From Sophora flavescens (taxonomy: Eukaryota > Streptophyta > Magnoliopsida > Fabales > Fabaceae), in the NCBI GenBank assembly GCA_030762895.1, contig CM061068.1, forward strand, positions 149,431,311 through 149,495,310: DNA of 64,000 nt. The letters are read 5' to 3'. The stretch's first letter is position 1; every line of letters starts with the position of its first letter. The notes beneath the pieces are model-generated. The model was not told the origin of the DNA, did no database searches, and saw only the letters and a program-made list of their open reading frames with translations. The translations under genes and the position numbers were made by a program. This document shows positions 39,770-52,923 of this stretch, in pieces.

Positions 39770-41168
39770 GATGGCCTTTGCATCCACCATGAAGAAAGCT
39801 GAGCTAATAGTCTTTGATCCCACTGTAACATCGGCTACCAAGACTCCTAAGGCAACCGTTGCTTCACCAGTGAAATTGGTCATCTTTATATTAGTTGATA
39901 CCAAATCTTCTTTTGTCTTTCCCAACTTTTGCAGAGTGTTAACAGGCATCACATTCAACACTGCCCCTCCATCTACAAACACTCGGCTGATCTCCTTACC
40001 ATTCAAATGTGCCTTGATGTATAAGGGCTTCAGATGTTTGGACATCTCATCTGTAAGCTTGTCAAATGTCATCCCCACAGGCCTCAAGAAAGCTTCATCA
40101 GACAACACAGCCCATTCTACTTCCTCTGAACACACATCTCCTTCCAGCACACCCGGTTGTTCTTCCCCATCCCAAAACTCACTAGGCAAGATACTCACGA
40201 CGTCCACCTCGGCTGATGGTGAGGTCTCCTCAGCCAAAAGGGTGTCTAGCAGAGATTCTTCAAAAACTGACATCATATCAACCTCTTCCTTGTCCATTGC
40301 ATCTTCAGCATTCCCATCCTTTTCAAAACAACTGCCATCCTTCTCTAATTCAGGGCTCTGCATCAGGTTGCTTTCATTTAAAGATTCCAGCATGTTATCC
40401 TGTTCGTCTCGTTCCTCCCGCCCATCCAACAATACCTCTGCCACTTTTTTTTTTGAGTCCTGCATTGGTGATTCTTCTATTCGAGGAAGGCAGAAGGCCT
40501 TTTCCAAAGCCTTGTTGACTTCACTGGATGGAATTTCTTTCTTTTCTTTGTCCTTGGCCTCATCTAACATTTCCAAAGTCATATTCATTATCTGTACATA
40601 CTCCTTTCTCTACTACCCCCTCTTTTGAGTACGTGTTAGCTGATGAGGTGTTGGATTCGTACGCCTACTCACTTGGACCTGTTTATTCACGTGCCATTTT
40701 CCTTCTTCGACCTTAGCTGAAGGTTTAACCATTCTCTGAGGTTTCATGTCTTCCTCATTTATCACAGCTATCCTCAGAGATGTCATCCCCCTTTTTGTAT
40801 TCACTTCGGCTACGTGTCGTTTACCCTATGGAATGGGGCTTTCGTCAACCATTGACAATTTTCCTTGACTAGACAATTTGCCCCCAAGCCTACACTGTTG
40901 ATACCTCCTAGATTGAATAGTGTGTACCTCAAATTGTCTACTCCAACCCTCAATATTGTTGTTCCCTCCTGGTTGAATCAACCTACTGAACACACTAGGC
41001 CTTTGGGGCCGTGCACTCCCTGAAATCTTCTAAGGAACTGATTTCTTAACGGCTATCACACTAGGTGTCCCCAGCCTCTCGAATACCCTTGACTTCTGAC
41101 TTCCTTCATTGGCTTCGGCTGGAGATCCGGAATCCCGTTGTGTTTCAGTTGTTTTCTTCATTCTCCAT
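39770..41168 (-). pseudogene. Ty3/gypsy protease fragment, W5 (longest open frame)
   Basis: This copy keeps a 281-codon open stretch (40588-39743). Residues 1-180 are a charged, acidic gag-pol spacer and residues 185-272 the retropepsin-like domain. The active-site D-G-G is at 206-208, MTNFTGEATVALGVL at 236-250 and VTVGSKT at 254-260. It ends on non-element residues (YFIP) read from the transposon-arm side. The gag linker (40804-40613 and up to 41168) is in other frames, and the Cys/His segment is deleted. It cannot encode a working element. Confidence 0.85.
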
Positions 41169-41463
41169 ATGATAAATTACTAATTATTATCTTTATTTTC
41201 ACTTGTGACACAAAAAAAAAATAGTTATACTCCATAGAGAGACTCTTTTTATCTGAGATGCGATCGAGAGTACATGTTCTGCGACACCCCTTCTAGGGTC
41301 ATCACACAGTAACACATTACGGAAAATAAAATTCAATTATGCTAGTTACTTTCGAAAAATAACGTTTTCTAATACTTCACTTAATACCAAAATTCTTGAT
41401 AATTTTTTTTCCTTTTCTTGTTAACTTGACTACATCTAACAGTATACAACAACATAAGTAACA

Positions 41464-41465
<2 letters not shown>

Positions 41466-41523
<58 letters not shown>

Positions 41524-41528
41524 ATATG

Positions 41529-41577
<49 letters not shown>

Positions 41578-41606
41578 GTACATATATATACATATATCTA
41601 TATGCA
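41466..41606. repeat. (TA)n microsatellite with TATG interruptions
   Basis: Counterpart of 8812-9015, but without the AC core. Confidence 0.95.
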
Positions 41607-41804
41607 TCATCATTTTTGTACAAGGGATAAACTATATAGGGCCTTTATCGGAACAAGCCATTCTGCAAGCTAAGAAAGAAAATAAAAACATAAGGACACA
41701 TAGTGAAACGTCTAAGGGCATATACAAAAATCATGGCTCGCAGTAGCCAGAAAGACTGACGAAATCACTACCCAAAAATGTAACCACCTACAGCTAGTCA
41801 CAGA

Positions 41805-42287
41805 CTAATGGTACCCATTGGGAAGACCAGGGTCAATCCCACTCCCCGCCGATGAGTCGGATGAAGACGCAGCAACACCCTCATCAGGTGAATCGTCATC
41901 CTCGTCCAATGGTATGGACTCAGGTACATCCTCTACGTACTCCTCTGGATCCTCCTCGGGATAAATAATCATCTCCTCTGGGTCCGCCACAATCTCCTCT
42001 GGAGCTGGGTCAGGTGCTGCCTCAACTAAGGGTTGAGCCTCAAGCTGTCCATGATGGACCAGATACTGTACAAGTAGCCACAAAGGAGGTAGAGATACCT
42101 CAATCGTCTCCATAGATCTATGCTCCCTCTGAGGCCCAGTCTCCATCGTGCCCTCTATAGTGTGTACGTGCCCGGTATAACGAACGACATGGGCTCCCAG
42201 GTGGATCACCCATGCGTTTACGTTATCTGCATCCTCAAAGTGGAGTCTTCGAACCCCCGTATGTGCCAACGGCATTGCCGGATCCAT
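41805..42287 (-). CDS. LTR-borne acidic 160-codon ORF, copy 4
   Basis: Same ORF with two residue changes from copy 1 (AAPDPAP, IVADPEE). It remains open and keeps its acceptor although the upstream TATA-like box of this LTR is deleted. Confidence 0.45.
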   Translation of the reverse strand: MDPAMPLAHTGVRRLHFEDADNVNAWVIHLGAHVVRYTGHVHTIEGTMETGPQREHRSMETIEVSLPPLWLLVQYLVHHGQLEAQPLVEAAPDPAPEEIVADPEEMIIYPEEDPEEYVEDVPESIPLDEDDDSPDEGVAASSSDSSAGSGIDPGLPNGYH

Positions 42288-45200
42288 CTAAACTCAGATA
42301 ATAACAATACCGATACAGAAAGAAGAACAACAATAAAACATGCAAGGGTGAGTACCAATATATGGGTTTTAAAATGATAACCACATGTACGACTCTCAAT
42401 TACCACTTAACATGTATATTCACAGATAACAATATATATTTATCAATGGGTTTCATACCCGACAGTCGTAACTGTTTTAAAAACCATGACACTTTAATAT
42501 TTCACAACTAACTTTGAGACCAAATCTTCGGAACTCCAACCAACAAGTGAATTAGCTGATCAGGATCTAGTTGCCAATAAAGGCAGAATCAATGCCCGAT
42601 ATGGCAAAGTTCTATTGACCATTCCACAGTCCAACTCAAGGCAAAGTGGTGACTACATATAGCATATGGTCTACGTGGTCGTATATCCATCAAGGCACAG
42701 TGACGCAAACTGCATGAATACTTGCCATCAAGCATTCAAGTCCTATGCAAAGGCACGTCTGCCCTATAATGCATGTAAAACGTTTTTTTTCTCGTTGTTT
42801 TCTTTGTGATCAATCTTTAGGTGTCGGAGCTAAAAGTTTCACGACTAAATCACCAATTTAAACTTTCAAGTTTAATACCTCATTCCAAAATAACTGACTC
42901 CAAGTCAAAAGGTGTGTAAATCACGAAATCCAAACCGATGCACCAGTCTTGGACGCGTAGATTTTAGTGAACAAAACCAAATATACGGTTTATAGGACAT
43001 TATAGTCCATGATTTCCTCTTTGGACCCCAGGCCCATATCTTAGAACTCTAGACCCGACGTCTCGGTTGCTAGGTTCGTTTAAACCATTTTCGTTCTGTG
43101 AAAAACAAAACAAAATTAAAGTTTCCTCAACCTATCCAAGTTGATGGAAATAACTCTAGGTTTACCAAAATTCGTTTTATATTGGAAATTCGTTTTGTAA
43201 ACTTAACAAAATTCCTTAAAACTTATTTTTGTTCAAAAATCAATAATTTGAACTATAAGACCTTATTTGAGATAAATTCTCAATAATACCCTCTTTAAAA
43301 ACACTTTGGTAAATATTGACGGAAATGTCCGTCGTTTGCTGTTTCAAGACACATTTACGTAAAAATACGACTCTTTGTCGTAAATTAATTTTTTCAACAC
43401 TGTAATAAAATTATTTTGAAAACTTTTTTTCTTAAAATATTATTTTCTAATATTTATAAATTACTCATGTGAAAATTAGCAGTGCTAAAATATTTTCACG
43501 GTTACGTCCTCACTATGGCTCATAAAACGCTCTTCCGCTGTTAAATGATTAGAATAATAGTATTTTCAACTTTTCCCCCTTTTTCATTAAATAAAAAACT
43601 AAGTAATATTATATTACTATTTCAATTGAATTAAACTCATTAATTCGTAAAAAAGCTTTTAACTGCTTTTAACTTTTATTTAATTGAGTTCTGACCACTA
43701 TCAGGCTTTCAAACTCACAATCCACATCAACAATTATTTCATATCAATAATATGACACTTAGAAAATTAAAACATATCACCAAATACAAAAAATAATTAA
43801 ATACAGTTAAATCAAATAGTTAACAGCAGATAATCAATAAGCAAATAATGCTAACTACAAAATAAATACTTACACCATAATTAAGACACACAATAATCAT
43901 TACACATGCTATTGGAAAAATCCATCAGGCTTTCCCCTTACCTGAAAGCAAAGTATCTTTGAGAAACAGTTCGTCGGAAATCCAAGTAACGCCGATAACG
44001 CTCGTATCCGATAACTTAGCTTATCCTTCATTAAACATAACACTCAATCAACAAACAACCAACTAAATCAAGCCTAAAATCCTACATGTTGGTTTCGGTC
44101 AAGGGCTGACTTTGGGGTTCAAAATCCTTAAAATTTCTAAACTCTTGGATTAGTGATTTATAATCACTTAAAACCCTAAATCAATGATTATTGAACAAAG
44201 ATTGAATTGAAATCTTCCAATCCCTCATCAAATGAATTTCGGCCATGATCAATAAAATGGCTTAGAGACCTTCATTTGGTTCATACAATGTAGATTCAAC
44301 ACCTATTCAACTAATAAGATTGAATAATGACAAACTAGATAGGAAAAATTGAAACAAAACCCTAGTCTTCTAGAGTATAGGTTCAGCCTCTTTAGGTTGT
44401 AATGGTTAGAAAATTTTGTTTGATGCAAGCTTCTAGATCTAGAATATAAAGGTAATAATAGGATTATAGAAATTGTTTTCATGTCAAATGGATTTTCCTA
44501 TGATTTTCTATGAATTTTTGAATCTAGAAACCCTAAAATGCATCATATTGAAAAAGACTTCAAACTGAAAAAATTATTGAAGAACATGATGCTAAACAAG
44601 GAAGTTGAGTAAGGTTTACCTCTTGAAGTCAATAAATGAGCAAGAAATCTCCTACTTCCTTCACAAATCAAGCCTAGGTTTCTTAGTGTTTCAATGATGA
44701 AAATGAGCAAAGTTTGGATATAGAACAGGGAATGGACTCTTGGGCTGGTTTGGACCGTGGGGAAGCAAGGGGTTTAGTGTCCAAAACACAAAAATTCAAG
44801 GGTAATTTAGTAATCTTGTACAATGGCAAACTTGTGAATAAAACCAACATTAAGGGTAATTTAGTCTTTTCCTCCTAAAAACCATATAGACAATGAGGAG
44901 TCATCCCATTTCTCACCCCTTGTGACTCATCATGATTTGACATCCTATTTATCCATTAGCGCGTCCCGCAAATCCCGTTTTCAGCTCCGTCGTTTACCTA
45001 ATTTCGTATAACACCCGCATAATATATATTATTTCACTTTTTCAGTGAAAAATTTTAAAATAGCCAAAGAAGTTGGAAACTTCATAAAAACCTTAAGTGT
45101 TTTGTTCACGAGTCAAAATTAGGTCATTTGAGCAGTAAAATTCTTACTATCATTAAAAATCACAGACCGGGTTTCGTCTGAATTTTCGACCCAAAATCGA

Positions 45201-46590
45201 ATCGTATCCCTCTACGATAAAGTAGAGTATGAATATGAACTTGGTTTATCCAAAATCATTTTCTTGATTTAAAAATAAAATTATAAACATTTCTATTTAA
45301 TTTACTAATATAAAAACAGTAAACAGTAAAAAAAAACCGGGTGTTACTTGTTCCGTATCTGATGGTCTATAAAAGTACAAAAATCACATTTCAACACAAC
45401 CTAATGGAACACTCTACACCGATCATGAATAATCGGGTTAGCCATGTTGGGTTTCAGGGCACCACGACACAGGGGAGCTACCACCTGGCCCCTGTGGAAT
45501 TTTGTACTACATAACCGTCCCTAAGATCTAATAATTTAAATCGCCACTATCAATTCTCACCTGCACTATGGCATAGCATCCCAAAAAAACATTTAGGTTA
45601 CAATTATAATATTTGTACCACAAGCATGATGATTAATTTATATAAAAAATATCACCCTTTCTTTAATAAGATCCTTTACAGATACATTTAAGATCAATTC
45701 AGAATTCTATGAATAATAGATAGTTACACCCTCATATTTAAGACTAGGATATTATTCATGTGGTACAGCTGACTTATTTTTTTTCAAGCTTTAAAACTTA
45801 AGATTTTCTTTCAAAAGGCAATCATAAAATCCTTAGAATAATTTTACCCAGTATCCAATTTAATTATTTGAAATCTGTAATCATCACTAAAAAAATCATT
45901 CTTAAAAATATCCTCACAATATATTTGAAGTAAATGAATCAAGCATTAAATCTAATTAATTACTATTTGTTACTATTAGTGATCATCTCTAAAATACATT
46001 GTAACCAAAAAAAAATCTCTAAAATAAATTCAGAATATCATCCATTAAATTTAATTAATTAAAATTTATACCCATTAATAACCATCACTACTTTCAAACC
46101 CAACCAGAGTATATTTGAAGCAAATAAAGCAGGAATCAAAAGGTCACCACAAAAGTATGGAACAAAATAGCACAAAACCTTACTATTGAAATACAATAAT
46201 TGATTTTTTTTTTCTAAGTTGATCCTTCTATTCCTCTGACATACATTTGGAGAAAAGAAGATTCACTTTGAGTCCATGTTCTAAAAAAAAACCTAGTTTA
46301 GTTGTAAAATGAAGTATATATCACTTGAAGTTGAATAAAGCTAGATGTGTCATCATACAAATGTATATATCACCGAGTCATATTTTATTATGTTTATAAA
46401 ATAAAAGTATAGATGTATAAAAGTAGGTTGAACTCAATCATTTTTATAATATAGAAACTATATAAATAAAAACAATGATATAAGTGTAACTTTTATCATA
46501 CAAAAATAAATTTGTATATGTAAAAGGGAAAAGTTAACTGGATCTGAATTTTTTTACTTGCCATACATGTTCCAGTAATAACTTTCCACG

Positions 46591-46626
<36 letters not shown>

Positions 46627-46630
46627 GTAT

Positions 46631-46670
<40 letters not shown>

Positions 46671-46724
46671 GTATGTATATATATATATATGTGTGTATAT
46701 ATATATATATGTATATATATATAT
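46591..46724. repeat. (TA)n microsatellite, expanded and interrupted
   Basis: Counterpart of 3848-3881, grown to about 134 bp with recurring GTATG interruptions. Confidence 0.95.
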
Positions 46725-46840
46725 GCTTCAGATCGTAGAATTCAAATTTCAAAGCAAAAGATAACGGAGTTTATGAGTTAACTAAAACCAAAAATGTGTA
46801 AAAGATTGGTCTTACAGACATTGGTACAGAAGCTAAGTCT

Positions 46841-46936
46841 GTAATAAGAGTCATTACAAGATCATTTGACAGAAAGTAAACATAAACTGTTATAAGAGTC
46901 ATTATAAGATCATTTCACAGAAAGTAAACATAAACA
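46841..46936. repeat. Local tandem duplication unique to W6
   Basis: About 48 bp containing AAGAGTCATTA, AAGATCATTT and ACAGAAAGTAAACATAAAC occurs twice in tandem. The other W copies have it once. Confidence 0.85.
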
Positions 46937-47115
46937 TAAAGAGACAGTGCTCCAAAAGAAGAGCAGAAAGTGTATCAGAAAAATTATAACAGCAGTATTT
47001 CTTGTAGAACCAGAGACAGTACAGAACCAGAGAAAGAGGGTACCAAGTTCTTCATGTGAGAGAAAAAGAAATAGAGATAGAAGTTAAGAATTCTACACAA
47101 GAACATACACACCCA

Positions 47116-47117
<2 letters not shown>

Positions 47118-47170
<53 letters not shown>
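47118..47170. repeat. (TA)n microsatellite
   Basis: W6 counterpart of 4227-4322. Confidence 0.95.
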
Positions 47171-47177
<7 letters not shown>

Positions 47178-48141
47178 ACGTAAAGAATTCAAAGAGATTG
47201 AAAAGTGTTTTAGGGGTAAGGGAAACCCCTAAGGAAAACAAAGATTGAATCCACCATTTCTTCCATGATAAAGTCTTCTCCTCCCCTTACCTTCTTGTTC
47301 TGCTTCACAGCAAAAGATCAAAGGTTGTTCCTTGTCTTTAGGTCACTATCAATTAAAAGAAACCAAAAGGAATGTGGGAAAAGAGTTGTTTACAAACAAA
47401 AGTGAAGATGGAAGAAACAAAATGGAAGGAGTAAGACAAGTGGGGACCCTACCTTCAGGTTGTGAGAGAAAAGGACAGCCTGGTGAAGTATAAAAGTTCA
47501 GGGAAATTAAAGGGACGTGTTTCAGTGATCAGAAAATGAAGGTTTATGTTGGAATGCTAAGGCGGAATGATTGATGGTATTCATAGAAAAGTCCAAGGAT
47601 TTGGGTATGTGAAATGTTGTATGTGGGTCTGCCATTTCAAAACACGTTATTCCTAAATGTTGTAACTGATATTTGAATGTGAAATTTAAAAGCAATAAAT
47701 TTTGAGATTCCACAATTTTTTTTTATGACAAAACATTAATGTAGTATTGAATTTCCAATCTGGAAAATCAGAATGATATCAAAGTATAATCAGGTTTTCA
47801 TAGTGAGTAAAAATTACATTAATTTTGCATGCTCCAATTATTGAAAGAATTCACAAATTCATATCCCTCTGATCAACCAAAAAAAATATCTAAAATGCAT
47901 TCAGAATATCATCCATTAAATTTAATTAATTAAAATTTATACCCATTAATAACCATTACTTTTGAACCCAACTAGAGTATATTTATAGAAAAGTCCAAGG
48001 ATTTTTTTACAACTTATTTTCACTCTCTCTCTCTCACAAATCCTATCCGGGTTTAAATCTTATCAACACAGTGCACACGTTCATCACCCTCTCACATCAC
48101 TATTTGCACAATTTGGCACTCTTTTAATGAACATTATGGTG

Positions 48142-48492
48142 ACTTTTTTACTTAAGTAGTGCAATTTGGTTGCACAATTACGGGATTGGTGTGGTTTTAA
48201 AAATATTTACGTAAGTGGTGTAAGTTACATGACGTGTCGATTCTTAAAGATAAATGAAAGTCGTATCCCTAATTTATGAAACACTTTTATACTCATAAAA
48301 TAAAAAAATAAAAAATCAATATGTAAGGGAGTCATATATATTACATACGACTTCTATTTTTTATAATTTTTCTCACAAGTCGTATGGCATACATACGACT
48401 TCTATTTATTATAAATGTTTTTTAGCCTTCGTTATTGTATACTTTTTTAAGAAAAAATTATGAAACACGTATGGCGATAACCACGACTTCTG
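48142..48492 (+). mobile_element. Inverted-repeat transposon arm in W6
   Basis: Left-type arm. A short stretch near 48225-48250 differs from the other copies. Confidence 0.75.
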
Positions 48493-48570
48493 TTTTTTTT
48501 TTTAAAAGTACAATAGAAATATAAAATTAAAAATTGAAGTTTTTTATGGAATGAAATATAAATTTAAATA

Positions 48571-50318
48571 GATGGCCTTTGCATCAACCATGAAGAAAGC
48601 TGAGCTAATAGTCTTTGATCCCACTGTAACATCGGCTACCAAGACTCCTAAGGCAACCGTTGCTTCACCACTGAAATTGGTCATCTTTATATTAGTTGAT
48701 ACCAAATCTTCTTTTGTCTTTCCCAACTTTCACAGAGTGTTAACAGGCATCACATTCAACACTGCCCCTCCATCTACAAACACTCGGCTGATCTCCTTAC
48801 CATTCAAATGTGCCTTGATGTATAAGGGCTTCAGATGCTTGGACATCTCATCTGTAAGCTTGTCAAATGTCATCCCCACAGGCCTCAAGAAAGCTTCATC
48901 AGGCAACACGGCCCATTCTACTTCCTCTGAACACACATCTCCTTCCAGCACACCCGGTTGTTCTTCCCCATCCCAAAACTCACTAGGCAAGATACTCACG
49001 ACGTCCACCTCGGCTGATGGTGAGGTCTCCTCATCTAGAAGGGTGTCTAGCAGAGATTCTTCAAAAAATGACATCATATCAACCTCTTCCTTGGCCATTG
49101 CATCTCCAGCATTTCCATCCTTTTCAAAACAACTGCCATCCTTCACTAATTCAGGGCTCCACATCAGGTTGCTTTCATTTAAAGATTCCAGCATGTTATC
49201 ATGTTGGTCTCGTTCCTCCCGCCCATCTAACGGTACCTCTGCCATTTTTTTTGAGTCCTACATTGGTGATTCTTCTATTCGAGGAAGGCAGAAGGCCTTT
49301 TCCAAAGCCTTGTTGACTTCACTGGATGGAATTTCTTTCTTTTCTTTGTCCTTGGCCTCGTCTAACATTTCCAAAGTCATATTCATTGTCTGTACATACT
49401 CCTTTCTCTACTACACCCTCTTTTGAGTACGTGTTGGCTGATGAGGTGTTGGATTCGTACGCCTACTCACTTGGACCTGTTTATTCACGTGCCATTTTCC
49501 TTCTTCGACCTTAGCTGAAGGTTTAACCATTCTCTGAGGTTTCATGTCTTCCTCATTTATAACAGCTATCCTCAGAGATGTCATCCACCTTTTTGTGCTC
49601 ACTTCGGCTGTGTGTCGTTTACCCTATGCAATGGGGCTTTCGTCAACCATTGACAATTTTCCTTGACTAGCCAATTTGCCCCCAAGCCTACACTGTTGAT
49701 ACCTCCTAGATTGAATAGTGTGTACTTCAAATTGTCTACTCCAGCCCTCAATACTGTTGTTCCCTCTTGGTTGAATCAACCTACTGAACACACTAGGCCT
49801 TTGGGGCCGTGCACTCCCTGAAATCTTCTAAGGAACTGATTTCTTAACGGCTATCACACTAGGTGTCCCCAGCCTCTCGAATACCCTTGACTTCAGACTT
49901 CCTTCATTGGCTTCGGCTGGAGATCCGGAATCCCGTTGTGTTTCAGTTGTTTTCTTCATTCTCCATTGCTGATGAATCAGCTGTTTCAATTTTTTATATA
50001 GTGATCCTTACCCTCTAGAAAAGGAGACCATGCCAATGACTATATTTGGAAATGGATCTACGTCCACACCCATTTCAGCCACTGTCATGTCATATAACTT
50101 GAACCTTCCATCCTTCACTGCCTTTTGGATAGCCTTCCTGAAAACTACACAATTCACCGTAGCATGGCTATAGGAATTATGCCATTTACAATACTTCTTT
50201 CCCTTCAATTCCTTTGTTTGTCTTTGAGCAAGTAGTCGAAAATATGGTCAACCTTCGATATATCAAAAGAAGATTCTGTTTTCTATTCTTGGGTATCCAC
50301 CTCTTTACCTTTCGCAAA
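48571..50318 (-). pseudogene. Ty3/gypsy gag-protease fragment, W6
   Basis: Cys/His segment CKWHNSYSHATVNC at 50208-50008 (all Cys/His kept), linker in broken frames at 49602-49990, spacer and protease at 49245-48730 with VFVDGGAVLNVMP, then a frame change into 48726-48544. Truncated at both ends as in the sister copies. Confidence 0.85.
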
Positions 50319-50861
50319 TGTGACGCTCTAAATTGTTCCACCTTTTATAACACTTAATGTCATTTAGCCTAAAGAAGTTTATAGTCATTTCTCTGTTTTA
50401 TAGGACTATATCTATAGTTATTATTCCAAATTGATCTTGCATAAACACTTCACGTCGTTTCATTAAATTATTCAACTAAGATATTATATTATTTTCTAAA
50501 AGATAGGAATTAATATTTTCATTTAGGACAACATACAAGATCATATAAAAAGATTTTACTTACATGAAGCCTTAAATTCAAATAATTATAACCATTTAAT
50601 TTTATAATTACTATTTACGTAAATTTAGGTTGCAAGACAAGTCACTTTTTCTTCACAAATTAAAAGGACAACCATCAAAAGAAATCAAATGAAAACACAG
50701 ATATAGTTCATAATCACACTCCATTACTTCAATATTTGGCCACCCTTACACTATTTCATTAGTCCACTTACTACTAGCACGCACTACATACTATTTCATA
50801 CCATGCTGACTATATCATACAGTCAGAGTCAGTCCTTATTTATTAGATCATTTATAGTTCC

Positions 50862-51167
50862 TTAGTTGCTAGAGTTTGAGCTATCATCTCCTGGAGACAG
50901 TGGGGCCACAAAAGGAAAGGTCCATCGTAAATGAAAGGACAGTGGGGCCACAAAAGGAAAGGTCCATAGTAAATGAAAGGGAAGTGCCATTGACAGTAGC
51001 ATCGGTCCATCTATAATGATTGGAGGAAACTCTGGGAACATAAGATCGAAGATATTAAATATCACCCTTCCTCTATAAGTGAGTATGACGGTATTGTGGA
51101 TTATGTCCCATTCACCGCCGTCGAAGGTACAAGTGACAAAAGCTAAGTAGCCTGGTCCTCCATCCAT
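50862..51167 (-). CDS. Hypothetical 101-codon ORF in W6
   Basis: Same ORF as in W1 with minor changes (PPIIIDG). Open throughout. Family unknown. Confidence 0.3.
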   Translation of the reverse strand: MDGGPGYLAFVTCTFDGGEWDIIHNTVILTYRGRVIFNIFDLMFPEFPPIIIDGPMLLSMALPFHLLWTFPFVAPLSFHLRWTFPFVAPLSPGDDSSNSSN

Positions 51168-51456
51168 TCTTTAAATATAATTAGTTTATAAAAAACACAA
51201 CAACAGAATGAAGGGAGTGAGAATACATTTATCATATAAAATTTAAAGAAAGAAATGGTAAACGAAACCTATACAAATATTCATCTTGAGTAATAAAATA
51301 TTTAAGATTTTTATTTATTTATTTATCTATATATTTAAAGTAAATTATCGTTCCATAGGATAAATTACTAATTATTATCTTTATTTTCACTTGTGACACA
51401 AAAAAAAAATTTAATTCTACTCCATTGAGAGACTCTTTTTATCTGAGATGCGATCG

Positions 51457-52838
51457 AACAACCTAACGGAACACTCTACACCGATCATGAATAATCGAGT
51501 TAGCCATGTTGGGTTTAAGGGCACCACGACACAGGGGACCCCCTATGGAATTTTGTACTACATAACCATCCCTAAGATCTAATACTTTAAATCGCCACTA
51601 TCAATTCTAGCCTACACTATGGTGTAGCATCGCAAAAAAAAAAAAAACATTTAGTTTACAATTATAATATTTGTACCACAAGGATGATGATTAATTTATA
51701 TAAAAAAATATCATCCTTTCTTTAATAAGAACCTTTATAGATACATTTAAGATCGATTCAGAATTCTATGTATAATAGATAGTTACACCCTCATATTTAA
51801 GACTAGGATATTATTCATGTGGTACAGCTGACTTATATTTTTTTTAAGCTTTAAAAGTTAAGATTTTCTTTAAAAATGCAACCATAAAATCCGAAAATAA
51901 TTTAACCCAGTATCCAATTTAATTTTTTGAAATCTGTAATCATCACTAAATATCCTCACAATATATTTGAAGTAAATGAATCAAGCATTAAATCTAATTA
52001 ATTACTATTTGTAACTATTAGTGGTATCTCTAAAATACATTGTAACCACAAAAAAAAATCTCTAAAATAAATTCAGATTATCATCCATTAAATTTAATTA
52101 ATTAAAATTTATACCCATTAATAACCATCACTTTTGACCCCAACCAGAGTATATTTGAAGCAAATAAAGCAGGAATCAAAAGGTCACCATAAAAGTATTG
52201 AACAAAATAGCACGAAACCTTACTATTGAAATACAGCAATTGATTATTTTTTTTCTATGTTGATCCTTCTATTCCTCTGACGTCATTACTTTAAACAGAT
52301 GGAGAAAAGAAGATACACTTTGAGTCCATGTTCTAAAAAAAAAACCTTGTTTAGTTGTAAAATGAAGTACATGACTTGAAGTTGAATAAAGCTAGATGTG
52401 CCATCATACGATGTATATCACTTTCACTGGGTCATATTTTATTATGTTTATAAAATAAAAGTATAGATGTATAAAAGCAGGATGAACTCAATCATTTTTA
52501 TAATACAGAAACTATATAAATAAAAACAATGATATAAGTGTAACTTTTATCATACATAAATAATTTTGTATGTAAAAAGGAAAAGTTAACTCAAGGATCT
52601 GAATGTAATAAGAGTCATTATAAGATCATTTGACAGAAAGTAAACATAAACATAAAGAGACTGTGCACCAAAAGAAGAGCAGAAAGTGTATCAGAAAATC
52701 TATAACAACACTATTTCTTGAAGAACCAGAGAAAGTATAGAACCAGAGAAAGAGGGTACCAAGTTCTTCATGTAAGAGAAAAAGAAACAGAGATAGAAGT
52801 TAAGAATTCTCTACACAAGAACATACACACACCCACCC

Positions 52839-52923
<85 letters not shown>

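Larger units (their letters stand above)
39051..41279. repeat. Tandem unit W, copy W5 (two internal deletions)
   Basis: A shortened W. After about 250 bp of leader it jumps, near 39299-39305, to the sequence just before the transposon arm, losing about 2.4 kb. At about 41164-41168 it jumps from the gag linker to the end of W, losing about 1.4 kb. TCCAT is shared by both sides of the second junction. W5 therefore has no (TA)n loci and no 101-codon ORF. Its leader resembles that of W7 (GGACCCCCTGTGG, CTATGGTGTAGCATCG). Confidence 0.85.
41280..45348 (-). mobile_element. Complete solo LTR copy 4 (4069 bp)
   Basis: Fourth full LTR, with TSD TGTTC at 41275-41279 and 45349-45353 and plus-strand left end TGCGACACCCC. 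It has lost about 20 bp near 44719, removing the TATA-like box of the other copies. The putative intron 43941 to 42288 and the acidic ORF are kept. Confidence 0.8.
45349..51456. repeat. Tandem unit W, copy W6
   Basis: Full-length W, with an extra local duplication at about 46841-46936. Its right end joins W7 through a roughly 60-bp deletion spanning the LTR target site (GATCGA directly followed by ACAACCTAACGG). Gaps between named features are AT-rich with no gene. Confidence 0.85.
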
